Source: Gnetum montanum
Taxonomy: Eukaryota; Streptophyta; Gnetopsida; Gnetales; Gnetaceae
NCBI GenBank assembly: GCA_015680685.1
Contig: MNCI01029171.1
Span: 130,354 to 194,353, forward strand
Length of the DNA: 64,000 bases
Direction: 5' to 3'
A program made the translations under genes and the position numbers. The notes under the pieces were generated by a model, which did no database searches, was not told the origin of the DNA, and worked only from the letters and a program-made list of their open reading frames with translations. Positions 12,293 through 23,400 of this stretch are shown here, in pieces; the first letter of the stretch is position 1; each line of letters begins with the position of its first letter.

Positions 12293-12388
12293 GGCGCATG
12301 TGATATCAGCCACATTAATATCTGGATTTTCGGGTTCCGTTTTAGGAAGGTCCCGCTGAAACCGGATATCAAGTCGGTGATCCTCGCA

Positions 12389-12397
12389 TATAAGTAG
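12389..12397 (+). promoter_or_regulatory. TATA-like box of the antisense gene in element A
   Basis: TATAAGTAG lies 155 bases upstream of the exon 1 ATG, in the same orientation. The homologue in B has TATAAATAG upstream of its ATG. This suggests the gene has its own promoter inside the retroelement. Inference from motif and position. Confidence 0.5.
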
Positions 12398-12543
12398 GTA
12401 GTTTTTTGATGAGGATAGGTTGTTGGCTGTTGAGAATTAGAACTCGTGACTGTTGCTGAGAGAAGGAAGAGCAGAAAGTTAGAGCGTGTAATCTTGCGAA
12501 GATTTGCAAGTGTTAAGCCGTGAAAGATTCTGAAGCCGTCGCA

Positions 12544-15500
12544 ATGGCACTGAAGATCAAGAGGAAAAACGCAAAACTGGCCAAAATTGATGAAGTGCAA
12601 GAAAATCTAAATCATGTTTCGTAGGTGCTGGTCAATGTTTGTGACCCTACACCTTTGAACCGGTAGGACATTCTTCATATGCTTATGTTTGTTCTTAATG
12701 TCTAATTTTCGTAATGTCTTTTGCGTGAATGTGGATGTCAAAATTGTGGACCTCGAGTTAGTGCGAGGGTTTAATGGGGTTGTGTCTACCGCTGTTGTCA
12801 GGGACAAACCTTGCGTTATTGCGAGGGTTTGGGCGATTTCAACATGAATAACTAGGTGTAATTTATAAGTTTTCTGTATTAGTCGTGCAAATGTGAATGC
12901 GGGTGTTGATGTATGTATTGGGTTTTCTGTACAGCGTTGCGCTAAAGCCCATTCTGGTTGTGTTGGATATTGTTGGGGTTCTGTGTTGTATAAACCCCAT
13001 CGTCCCCAATGTGCCTCCCCCGCACACGCGGTTGTAAGGGAAGGTAATATGGTTTCGACAGGGTGCGCTGGAGTTTCTGCAGTTCTTGCTGCGCAACTTC
13101 AGTGTCATCGTGTGGTCTGATTTGTCTGATGACATCGTCGGTGCCCTATTAGAGCACCTGCTGGCAGGTTCTACGCAAAGGATTCTGGCCTTTTTGACAG
13201 ACGGGGCCATTGATACGGGCCGTCCCAAGGACCGAGAACTTAGCGCCCGGGGCTTGTGGAGCTTAAACTAGATCTGGGAAATGGCTTGATTCAGCTGTTA
13301 TCATGCATATAACACGTTGTTCGTGGCCCACCATGTCTCGACCTATTTCCAGAACCCACAAGGCACAGTGTACTACGATGGCGGGTAAGCGAATTTTAGT
13401 AACTGTCTATGTTTCTGTTTTGTTTTATGTCTGTTATCGATGTGCAATGTAAGAGAATCCTATGTGCAAAATGTAAAATAAGCTTATGTTGTATGGTACA
13501 GGTTCTTTATTCAGGACAACAGGTTAGTTGGAGATGGGGATGTGTTATCATTGGCCGAAACGGCGATAATAGCGTTTACCGCAACTAGCAACGTGCGCGC
13601 TGGTATTATAGAGAAGATTGGCTTTGACATGCGTGAGTACCCCACCTGTTACACTAGGGCTTTTGAGAATTGCCAAAGACTCGGGTGGCTGCACGATGAC
13701 TAGACCTTAGATCCACCCCTTACCGTCGAGGACGTGCAGAGGGAACTCCCGCCATTTCCTTTGCCATTTGGCCCCGGTAAAGCTGTTGTATAGTTGGTTA
13801 TTGCGTAATGTAATTGTAAATTGTAGACATTGCGTAATAGAGCTTTGGTTAATTTGTGCTTCACGTTGTGTAGTTAGGGAATCTCAGGAGATTACCCTTA
13901 CGATTTTTGGCCGCGAGGCGAACACTGTCCTCTTCCGCTACGGTGACATCAAAGACGCACAGCGCTGGCTCGGCCACTTGGCAGCCCCAGTCACGGTGAC
14001 CTCCAAGATCTGAGCAGCAGGGTTAATGCATCTATTTTTGGCCATGACTCCTGATGTCCCCGCTAGTGAAATGCTAACCTTGGTGAACTCCTTCAACGAG
14101 CGTTTCTGGACGCGCGTACATAACGTGCACGTGAGCTTTAACATCGACGCTCAGCTCTTCGCGGACCTCTTTGGCGTCCCCTCAGACGGCTCTCCCGTAA
14201 GTGAGAAGGTGAAGAGGAGCGTCGCCTTCCAGAATTGGCTGAAGGAGTGGGTAAGGATCCCGAAGGAGACTAAAGGGTTTCCCTGCGAAAGATTCGAGAT
14301 GGGCGTCGCCAAGACACTTTATCCTCTTTTCCGGGCCCGGACCTTCCCCAAAACTCTCTTGCAGGGGAAGTTCTTTTCTGTAGAACAGACCCGTATTATG
14401 CGAGAGGTTCTGGAGGAGGGGACCTAGTTCAATTGGGCAAGCTATTTTGCCAAGGGACTGCGTAATGAGATGATCAAGCTTTGCCAGAAGCTTGAGTCCC
14501 GTTTCAACGTGCATTATGCTTTCTTCATAGCTTGCCTCCAGCGGTTTGCTGAGTTTCTGGTCATCCAAAGGAATGGGGTTTGGGTGCAGCAAGACCGAGA
14601 CCAGCTATCTAGACCTTGGATTACCCACATTCTCAGCACTACCCATGGGCAGGATCTGTCGGAAGGGATTGGGGAGTCATTGTCTATAACGACCAAGGGT
14701 TTGGCGGTGCCCCAAGTGCGAGGCCTCGACAGTGTAGGCGGGATAATGCCTACTTACACCGGCGACGCCTCGCGAGGGAAACGCCTGGCAGAAGAGATTG
14801 TAGAACCTACAACTTAGTGTAAAAGGCTTCACATAGCCGAGGCCTCTGAGAGTGACGCAAGCTGAACTGTGGCGGTCAAAGTTCAGCGGAATAAGCCTCC
14901 GGCTGGTAAGCGTGCGGAGATCTTATTACGCAATGTTTGTTTAGATGTTTTGTAATGATATACTAAGGTGCTATAACATGACCAGTACAAATTATGGAAA
15001 AAATAACCCCTGAGACGAGGGCAATAATACTAAGTCGTAGGGAGGGGGCCTCAATTTTGGAAGAAGAGGCCCCAGCTATTAGCATGAACCGCGTACAGGC
15101 TCTGGTGCGTGAGGAGGCCCCAGCTACTAGAACCAGCGATGCACAGATTCAAGTGCGTGAAAGGGAAAGGGATACGGAAGATGTCGACGAAATCGCCACT
15201 GTCACCGGTAGAGGTAATGGTGTGTTAGCGTGTTTGCAGGGTTTCTGTAAATAAATGAGGTTTCTAATTGGATTACGCTACAGGAGAAGAGGACGCATCC
15301 ATGTCTGTCGCTGTGAGCAGAGCGTGGGGAGACTTCCCTGATAAATTTGCCTTCATGGAAGGGGTTGTCAATGACATGATCGAGCACCTGGAACACGTCG
15401 AACCTAGAGTGGGTACGTTATGGTTGTAGTCAGTTTGTGATATTACATAATGGTAATGTGTCACCAACACTGATGATTGTTTCTGTTAGGAGCTTGCCTC

Positions 15501-16668
15501 CGATGGGATCCCACTGAGCCCATTGATTTGGACACAGTGGAGCCGCCATCCAATGAAGCAGCCGTGCCACATCACATTTATGAGAAAATGCGTAAATGTG
15601 CGTTATGCTCGACATGCTCCTTATGGGAGAGTAAAGGCATTAATGAGAATCTGTGGAAAAGGCTGCAGAGGTCAGAGCAGAGGGTTGAGTCTCTGACCAA
15701 AGAGGTCGGAGACTTAAAATCGCGGTGCGACTTCCTACAGGCATGAGCAACAGGGGATGAAGACTGGCGTACTGCTGTTGTCGATTACTCCCGGTATTGG
15801 ACAGCCATCAAAAACAGCGTACAAACCTGTTAGGCGTTAATAGAGCAGCGAATGCAGATAGAACTCCTAGCCTAGAAAAGCCAGGATTGGAGGGACTATT
15901 GTGCAAGCGTGCAAGAATGGGGGTAGAAGGAGAAGGACCACAAGCACTTGTACAAGCGGGAGAGCATTACTTATCGGAAGCTCTACCACGATTTTTTTGT
16001 CAGGACCCAATCCTTGGAAATCTTTCTGGACGTCATCGGAGCCTCCAAAGCCTTCAAGAAGTTCGAAGAGCAGGTGACTGTAAGTGCGTCCCCGGAAAGG
16101 GAGCTGACTCTCCCTGGGGGTCAGGCTACAATCCCTACTTTCTTCCCGGACCCACCTCACTGGAGCAGCGTGGAGAAAGGGAAAGTGAAGGCTGGAGCTG
16201 CATTGGGAGAGGATGTATGGCCAGATCTAACGGAGGAAGAGATTATGAAGCGCCTGTGGGCTAGACTGGACAAGCTTCCCTTTGCTGTGGAAGCAGGGCC
16301 GTCACAAGTAAGTTTATGTGCGACTTAGTTTGCGTTTCTAATTATGATGTTAAGTCTTATGTAGCTAATGTGCTTACTGTGTTCAGGTACCAGCCGAGGA
16401 TAGGGAAGACAAATAAGCTGAGGAGTTAGCAGAGGGAGTGGCGAAAGCAAAAGAAGAAGCAGAGGAAGAGGCAGAAGAGGAAACAGAAGAACACAACGAT
16501 GAAGAGCGTCCTTCCGTGGAGCCAGCGCTGGAACGAGGACCTCACGAAGAGGACATTCTTCGTGAAAGAATCATTCCTAGAAACGACGACCCATTGGAGG
16601 ACGATCCATTAGCGTTGGATTCGGACTTAAGAGATATCGGTGATAGTGGTAGTAGGGGAAATGCGTAA
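12544..16668 (+). pseudogene. Antisense eight-exon gene of element A (FCP1-like domain + coiled coil, ~1110 aa)
   Basis: Exons: 12544-12662, 12935-13384, 13502-13776, 13874-14905, 14986-15213, 15284-15412, 15490-16307, 16387-16668. Every intron is GT-AG (70-272 bp), and a TACTAA branch-like motif precedes exon 5. The exons sum to 3333 nt, exactly 1111 codons, with no frameshift. About 14 codons are stops, the first at codon 27. Residues ~41-190 resemble an FCP1/NIF HAD phosphatase. Exon 4 holds DLFGVPSDG and TLYPLFRARTFPKTL, of unknown role. Exon 7 has a coiled coil after GACLRWDP. Exon 8 is glutamate/aspartate-rich. Element B carries a homologue at the same place and strand. Function is unknown. 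The exon 4 region vaguely recalls plant transposon-associated ORFs, which I cannot confirm. Confidence 0.88.
12935..13384 (+). other. Exon 2: degenerate FCP1/NIF-like HAD domain (element A)
   Basis: Translated in the spliced phase it gives LKPILVVLDIVGVLC (HAD motif I, with the first Asp kept at residue 51 and the second replaced by Val). Next comes FRQGALEFLQFLLRNFSVIV followed by WS (the FCP1 'FL..L...F.V.VWS' motif II region), then YNTLFVAHHV and FQNPQGTVY. The last two match the FCP1 'NTLLIDDSP…NPPNTA' region with the two aspartates of motif IV replaced. It would be a pseudophosphatase. Family assignment is by motif recognition only. Three in-frame stops are present. Confidence 0.6.
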
Positions 16669-16867
16669 TTATAATTTACGCATAGTTTTATTGATGTTGA
16701 GTGCAATATCATGTTACGAATGACTGAAAAGACGTGTTATAAAACCTGGTGGATGTGTTAAATGTTAGTTACACATTTTTTATTCTTTTTTTTTGTGTCT
16801 TGCCTATAGAGTGTGAGCATAATTGTTGAAAATTTCACCTAAGTGATAATGATAGAGTGTAATTTCT

Positions 16868-17034
16868 AGTTTAAGGCCATCGTGGGCCGTTACATGATTC
16901 TACGTAGCCTAGCGACTAGTTTAAGGCCATTGCGGGCCGGAACTAGTTGAAGGCCGTTGCGGGCCATTACGTAATACGCGCAAATGATAGTGGTGTACAA
17001 TTCTGTGTCACTAGTTTAAGGCCATTGCGGGCCA
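16868..17034 (-). repeat. Minisatellite at the other end of the antisense gene (element A)
   Basis: Four units of TAGTTTAAGGCCATTGCGGG followed by CC (near 16871, 16917, 16944 and 17013) lie between the antisense stop codon (16668) and the end of the protease frame (17267). They match the units in element B. Confidence 0.8.
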
Positions 17035-17266
17035 GTTGCGTAATACGAAAAGCGTAAATGATACTGGTACAGAATTTCGCGTAATTATGCTAAAGTGATC
17101 AAGAAACGTGAATACCATGTGTATGAAAGAGACAATAGTGTGAAGATAAATGACAAGCGTAAGAACTGCAAATGAAAGTAACGTGACAATGCATGAAATG
17201 AAACTGCTAAGTAATAACCATGACAACCCATTAAGAAAAAAAGGTAATGTACGCAAAGACCATCGT

Positions 17267-18066
17267 TCAACCATTGATACGCAATTGTCTTTTGATGGCC
17301 TTTACGTTGAGCATCGCGTAAGGGCCAGGAGACTTATGGTTTGACTCCTTTACGCTGTCATCTAGAAATGGCAGGTCAGCCCAAGCTAGATCGTCATCAT
17401 TGCTATCAGCTTGTTGAGGGGTTTGGAGATAGGTTTGTTCATCGGTCGTTTCTATCCTTGAACCCCGCTCTTCTTCGATGTTATTGACGGTCTTGGGGGT
17501 GATTTTGTCACCGCGTCTTGGTGTATTGGTGATGAAACTGCACTTAGCTGGGCTAACCACGACCTCCCTAAGATCAGGTTGAACCCTGGCATCTCCTCGA
17601 CGACTAAGAAAGTGCCCTCTATTGGGAATTGATCCCCCGCCACAAACTCAATACGCACCATCCCCTTAACCTGAACCCGTGCCCCGTTGAACGATTTTAC
17701 GCAGGCCGTCGTCGTGGGCACGATCTGGTCGACCAGACCCAACCTATCCACGATGGAATAGGGAATGACGTTGGTAGCCATGCCATCGTCTACGTGCACT
17801 CTCCGGATTCGGTATTGACCGACCCGGATAGTGATAAACATAGGTTTAGTCGTTACCTGACCTTTCTCAGGATCGTCTTTGATAGACCCGTCATGGAAGG
17901 TCAGCGAAGAAGGCGTAGGTTGCTCAGCTTCGGAAGGAAACATGACAGCATGTATCGCTTCCTCTTCCATTGGCAGGCTTTCATCCACTGATATGGATGT
18001 CAGCATGCGAACCATAGCCTCGTGGTGTTCTCGAGATGTCATAAGCAGGTCGTAAAGGCTCAGCAT
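17267..18066 (-). pseudogene. Aspartic protease region of element A
   Basis: The frame from 18066 to 17452 contains RVHVDDGMATNVIPYSIV, the retropepsin active-site region, in which the usual D-T/S-G is D-D-G as in element B. GFNLILGRSWL follows, the conserved ILGR motif. The C-terminal extension continues in another frame to 17267 (…LAWADLPFLDDS… ending IKRQLRING), so one frameshift or small deletion lies near 17545. In B the two parts share one frame and end in the matching PWAELPF…KKSLNQ. The frame ends just before the minisatellite that opens the spacer. Between gag and this frame (18067-18572) the sequence is protein-like but broken by stops. Confidence 0.85.
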
Positions 18067-18572
18067 TGTGTTCTTTTATTTAAGAGCCTGTTTAACTTAC
18101 GTGAATGTGTCGAGGAGGTCCTTCTCTCAGCCAGGTTGTTTTTCCCCCTTGTCCTCTTCCATTCGGCCCAAGAGACAGATCTCCCAAGGTGGAACGGCGT
18201 TAGTCGGAGGGTTGCTCTTTTTCTTGCCAAGAGAAGGCAGTTGTGTTTCCGCACCTTTATCCTGCCCCTAAGGCGCAGGTGAAGGTACAGAAGCCAGGGG
18301 CCTAGGCTTAGGGAAGCCGAGCGTCGAATGGTCCTTCGTTGCGTTAACTAATGTGTCCTCTCCCTTTTGTTTGGGCGGTGAAGGTTGACGCTTTTGGTTG
18401 GAGGGCTGCCCCTGTGTGAGAGGAGCAACCTGTGGTTTTGGCGCCCTGATAATAAAGGGTGCCCTGGGCATGGACGTGGACGAGGCCACAGCTTGGCTAT
18501 TGCTGCGTGACTGAGAGTGTGTCTAAGAAGGTGCCCGTATAATGAAGCGCAGCCTCGAGACCCCACCGGTTG

Positions 18573-21017
18573 TCAATGAACTGGTTGGCCCCTTTGGTGA
18601 GTTGGCAGGGACACGCAAAACAAAGGGTTTTTTTTTGGTGGTTCCCTCCTCCCACTGTCCGTACTTACCACAGTGATTGTATAAGGATCATCGTTTGCGT
18701 TCAACGGGTCCTTATACACGTGCAATGTTTGGTTTTGTGGACGCATCGGGTTACTGCTGTCTAACTTGAGTGAATCGTCATCCAGCATACGCTGAATGTC
18801 GTCTTTCAAAGCCCAACAGTAATCCGTATCATGACCGCACAGCTGGTGGTAATCACAGAAACGGTCCAGCCTGAAAGATCGTGGAACTGGTGGTTCGTTA
18901 GGTAAGGCGAGAAAAGGATTCTTCAGCAGTTCACAATGACATTTGTGTTGCTTCAGAGCCTCCTCGGACACCTTCTTAGGTTGAATGTGCCCTGCCCCTA
19001 ACAGTTGTTTTAGCAATTCAGAATGCTTTACAGGTAATGCCGTGTACCTTGAGCGATCCTTACGCTCAAAGTTTGGCTTAGGTTGGGGGGCCTTTTCAGG
19101 AGCCGCCGTGTCCTGATTAGTGCCCACACTAGTCATGGTTTCAGGAGGCGTGGTGGGTGCCTTTTTGTTCTTTGTCTTTGTACTCTCAGTCATTGCAGCT
19201 ACTATCATTGTCGCTGCTTTGCCTTTGTCTTTGTTCTTGTTATGTGCATTCCTATAGGCGACATACGCCGAGTCTTTGCTGGCCTCCGCAGCATCTTGGA
19301 TGCTTCTAATTTGAGCGAAGGCCTGATGTAAAGAATTGGGGAAAAGGTAGTATAGCTTTGACTTAATGAAGTCATTGACTACTCCCTTGAATATTGACAG
19401 CATATGTGAGTCTGCGATCGGCTCGCGGATCTCATTCAAGGTAGCATTCTAACGCTATATAAACTTTTGGACCGGCTCGAGCAAGTCTTGCTTCACCCCC
19501 ATGAGCTGATCCAATGTGACTTCCGGTTTCAAATTGTATTTGAAGCGGGTCACAAATTGGGTTAGCAGCTCTTCCAGGGTTGAGATGGAAGAGCGTGGGA
19601 GAGCTTGGTACCAATCCAAAGCTTTCCCTGTTAAAGACATCGCAAAGACCCGGATGATAGTGTGTGGCCATTGTTGCAACAACAAGGACTCAGATCTAAA
19701 CGTGACCAAGTGAGCATTAGGATCTCCCTCCCCATTGTACTTGGTAAAATGAGGCAGAGACATCCTTGGCGGCAATGACAGCATAGGGACCGCTGGACTA
19801 ATCGGATCATCCTGGTAAAATTCCATGACCTGAATAGTATCGGAACCAGCGGCTTTGAGGTGTCGGACCTCCTCGGTGAGAGTCTGTATGAGCTGGAAAG
19901 CTTGGTCCAGACCTGTTGACGGAGGTGTCTGTGCAGAAGGCACAGGGGGTTGGACTGGGAGGGGGGTGCCAAGAAATGGAAAGGACGAGCGAGGTTGACT
20001 GGCTGCTGGTGGGGCGGGGATTCCGGCAGGCAGGGGAGCCTGTGAAGACCACCACCCGCTAGTTTGCGCAGACGGGTTAGCTGCCACCTGTTGCGCAAGA
20101 TAAGGGTGAGGATACTACGGTACCCCCTGTGGACCATACGTTGCGGGTGCAATGGGCGGTTGCACAACGTACATCACAGATTAGGTCTGTTGTGCCGCCG
20201 GGTTGGCCCATTGACCCGCAGCAGGCTGTTGGGCATAAGTTTGTGGCTAACCAACCGCGGTAGTTTGTTGGGTTAGAGGGGGTGGAAGTGACAAGGTCTA
20301 CGTCGGGCGCGTTACAGATATGTTATGGGGTTGTATCTGAGGGATGAAATGGGGCGCAGTGGTTGCCGGGATCACCTCTGGGATGCTAAGTACCCGTGGT
20401 GACGAAACCGCCCCTGTGTTATTATGCGGTATTTGTGTTTGCATCCCAGACGGCTGCGCAGTGGCCTGCGGAAGGGCAGGGACGTGCATCTACGTCATCA
20501 TGGCTGTGTTAAGAGAGGCAGCCTCTCCGTTGAAAGGAAACAGGGGATTTACGTACGTATGAGGGCTCAGAGTATGGAACGAATGTTCCGACTGGGCCGC
20601 CAATTCGTCCTCCTCCTCCTCATTCTGGGGTTCAACCATAACCTGTGTAGCCTGACTCCTGGCCATGACCAAGTGTGTGATGAGTTCATGTTGATGCTCG
20701 GTCAATGGGATAATGTCGTAAGCTATTGGTTTGAAGTCATGGCCCCCTCGATGGACCACCTCAAAGTTTCGTTTCGCTTCGACTTCAGCTTGGTTAAGGG
20801 CCAGCTTCGCCTGGATCTTAACGCATATAAAGTTATATTCTTCAGGGGTTATGACCGTGAAGACGGGCTCTTTTCCCTGAAGTCGCAACGATCGGCGCAA
20901 TGGTCCCTGAGATCCCGTTGCGCCCAGGGCTGGTCGGGTGACCGCGATAGGGTTCACAGATGTGGCACCCAGATCAGTAGGGACCATGGCAGTTGTGGTT
21001 GTGTATAAGGAATTCAT
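18573..21017 (-). pseudogene. gag: gag of element A
   Basis: One uninterrupted frame of 815 codons runs from an ATG at 21017, about 240 bases past the primer binding site, to 18573. It contains six in-frame stops but no frameshift. Five stops are TAG (20490, 20298, 20247, 20115, 19455) and one is TAA (20181). The N-terminal ~300 codons are proline/glutamine-rich. The capsid-like core includes ALDWYQALPRSSISTLEELL and FVTRFKYNLKPE (around 19500-19640). A cysteine/histidine motif typical of Tat gag (CDYHQLCGHDTDYC) lies near 18800-18845. Homologous gag of element B has glutamine where A has the 19455 stop. The product would form the virus-like particle. Confidence 0.9.
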
Positions 21018-21236
21018 TGATCAATGAAGTTAGCGGTAATTGGTAATCGTATCTAAGAGATGGCTGGCAAAAAAAGCACAAATAGGCTTTCTACCTTGTA
21101 GGATTTCAAAGAAATCGTCCTTGCGACCGATTTGTACCACGCGATTGGCCGTAGACTTCCCTAGAGGTATTACGTCTATGGTTCAGGGTATGGATCGCTA
21201 CCAGGGCTACCCGAAATATTCGAATCGGAGCCTGAA

Positions 21237-21255
21237 GGCCCTCCTTCTAGCACCA
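21237..21255 (-). other. Primer binding site of element A
   Basis: Six bases inside the 5' LTR the minus strand reads TGGTGCTAGAAGGAGGGCC. It starts with the TGG expected opposite a tRNA CCA end. I did not assign the tRNA. Confidence 0.7.
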
Positions 21256-21261
21256 GAAAAC

Positions 21262-22720
21262 TAGAACGACGGAAAACGTCGGCAACTGGAAAATACCAAA
21301 CAAATTCTGCGTACAGAGTTTTGACCACGGATCCGCGTGAGGGCTATGCTAGAAAACGAATCCGCGGCGCCCTGAACGGTCTTGTCGATCAGACAGGGAC
21401 TTATTAATCAGTAAACCAATGAATATTTCGTGAAAATGACCTAATTCAAGGAATCGTAAAATGAGGGGAAAACGATGTAGGTGAATTGCAACGATGATAA
21501 CGCTAAACACGATAAGAGGAATATGACATAAGAGAAGCACGTAGTTTCAAGATCTACGCTTTGACTTGAAAAATGGAAAATGTATATTTTGTATGAGAAA
21601 TTACACTGGGGAGTCCCTGATTACTGGATGTGAAGCAAGCACAAAACAACAAGAAAATGGTCCAAACAAAAGTCCGATCTACCTCATGGGCTAAAGCCGG
21701 AATGCAAGGAAGGTCAAGCTCTGACGTCTACCTATCAACTATTTCTGATCAATAGAGTCTTTCCCAGCTGAACGATTACTCCTGTCACCGGTGCTCAAAG
21801 CGAACTGTGCTCTGTTTCTGCTGTAAGGTGATGCTGTCAACAAGTGCGAAAGCGCTCCTCTCTGTATCGCTGCTCCGAAAGTGATAAGTGCTCAAGTGCT
21901 CAGAAAAATGCCTTTGCCTCTTTGATTTGCCAACCCTTTTATCTTTGTCAACTGGGATATTTATAAGCTGCGACACCCTGTGGAAAAGGCGCAACCCTGA
22001 TGACGTGTGCCCCGAATGTTTTAGATACTGTTGACTTGACCATTTTTGCATCAAACTTCCTGATTACGCACAATACGCTCGTTTGCATATTGTGCGTGTG
22101 AAGAAGATATGCGCGTCGCGCATATCTTAACTGTCTTTGAGTTATATTACGCTCATTCACGCTATGTTGCATGTATGAGCATAACATGGAAACAATGGAG
22201 TTAAAGCTATTTTACGCTTGCTTACGCAGCTACGCATAGTGAAGCGTAGAACAATGTTTAGCTTGGTGACGCAATACGCTGTGATACGCTACGTTGCGTG
22301 ATGAGCGTATGATGAGTAGTCGCATTTTCTTAGACCTTGCCTTTGACTGTTCCGGAGCTTATTACGCTGCTGTGTGTAACAGAGCGTAAACCTGGCCTTG
22401 AACAAAAGACTTAGCAAAATACACAAGAAATCGCATATCACGCTGCTTAAGCTTCTCCCTATGTCGAAGTAACTATCCTTCTGATGCCGGACTATGTTGA
22501 AACAGCATCACGCTAAGCGCCATTACGCTATGTCGTGTGATATAGCGTAAACAGAAAAAGCATAGAAAGATTAGGAATCTGCATAAGAAGTTGCGGACTT
22601 GATGCTACGCGTCTCTTGGTGTTGTTCTGTCTTACTCTCCCCTTTGGAATTCTGACATGTGCCCCTACCTGGATTGCGAATCTTTGCCTGAGGCCGACTC
22701 GCAATTTTCACAGTGTTTCA
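21262..22720 (-). repeat. Element A 5' LTR
   Basis: This is the partner of 5621-7042, 1459 bp long. Its inner end reads TAGAACGACGG instead of TGGAACGACGG, so the terminal CA of the element strand has decayed to TA. The outer end (TTTCA, 22716-22720) abuts the target duplication. Confidence 0.93.
21958..21965 (-). promoter_or_regulatory. TATA box of element A 5' LTR
   Basis: On the minus strand this reads TATAAATA, directly before CCC. It is conserved in the other LTR at 6317-6324. It would start the sense transcript roughly 30 bases downstream, leaving about 670 bases of R-U5 before the primer binding site. Inference from position and motif. Confidence 0.6.
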
Positions 22721-22725
22721 ATGGT

Positions 22726-23400
22726 TATGGAAGGTTAAGTACAAAAATCCAAAAGAAACTACCTAGGAATTTTGACTCATCAAACCAAGGCATTGAACAA
22801 GAACATGAGACTAGCAGTGAGGTGAAACATGGAAAGCATAGATGGATGAGAGAGAGTGGAATGGAGTTCCTAATTAAGGTTACATGAAGTCCATTGTGAA
22901 TTTTATGGTTAAATGACTTGATAAGATTCATCCTTAGTCCAAATTAAATCCAACCATGTTCAATGACTTCACATCACCATTCCAAGACTAGTCCATCCCC
23001 TTGAGACACTAAAGTGCTTCCATAGAACAACCACCATTCCTTATTAGAGATGAAAAGAGAAGTAGGAAGTGATGAAGGGCCTTAGTTAGAGGTCACCTTC
23101 AAGCATGAGTAATGTGTCTTTCTAGTCCCATAACCAGTGATTGTAGCCCATTTATTTTGTTTAAGAGGTATGCTTTGAATTCCCATCATTTTTTTGAAAT
23201 GGAAACCATACCATGCAAAGACTTATTTGTTTATTATGTCTAAGGGTTGTGCTTTGAATTCCCATTTTTTTTTGTTGTTGATGAGAACCACACCATGCTA
23301 AGACTTATTCTTTTATTGTGTCTAAGGGGTGTGCTTTGAATTCCCATCATTTTTTTTATTTTCGTTATTGATGAGAACCACACGATGCAAAGACTTATTT
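22726..23400 (+). repeat. Repeat F continuation after element A, with three ~80-bp tandem units
   Basis: Together with 5520-5620 this forms one copy of repeat F split by element A. Bases 23160-23400 hold three tandem units marked by TGCTTTGAATTCCCAT at 23171, 23250 and 23332 (spacing 79 and 82). Each contains GAGAACCACACCATGC and AAGACTTATT. No gene is seen. Confidence 0.65.

Larger units (their letters stand above)
5621..22720 (-). mobile_element. Element A: complete 17.1-kb Tat-like Ty3/Gypsy retrotransposon with an antisense gene
   Basis: The element is bounded by a 5-bp target duplication ATGGT (5616-5620 and 22721-22725). The terminal LTRs are 1422 and 1459 bp. Internal order on the minus strand is primer binding site, gag, protease, a 5.3-kb spacer, reverse transcriptase, RNase H, a second (archaeal-type) RNase H, integrase, a 3' untranslated region with a minisatellite, and the polypurine tract. 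The second RNase H and the large size place it in the Tat/Ogre group. The spacer between protease and reverse transcriptase holds an eight-exon gene on the plus strand. About 20 of the first ~225 aligned LTR bases differ, mostly transitions, so the insertion is old but much younger than C, D and E. Joining the flanks restores repeat F, which confirms the boundaries. Confidence 0.93.

Noticed and set aside
12544-16668. Possibility that the plus-strand gene is a host gene into which element A inserted, or a chance set of ORFs
   Set aside because: It lies inside the element between protease and RT, the homologue in B is at the same position and strand, and the eight exons join in frame over 1111 codons.
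20424-21008. 194-codon plus-strand frame opposite the start of gag in element A
   Set aside because: Mirror of the low-complexity gag N-terminus; no motif and no counterpart.
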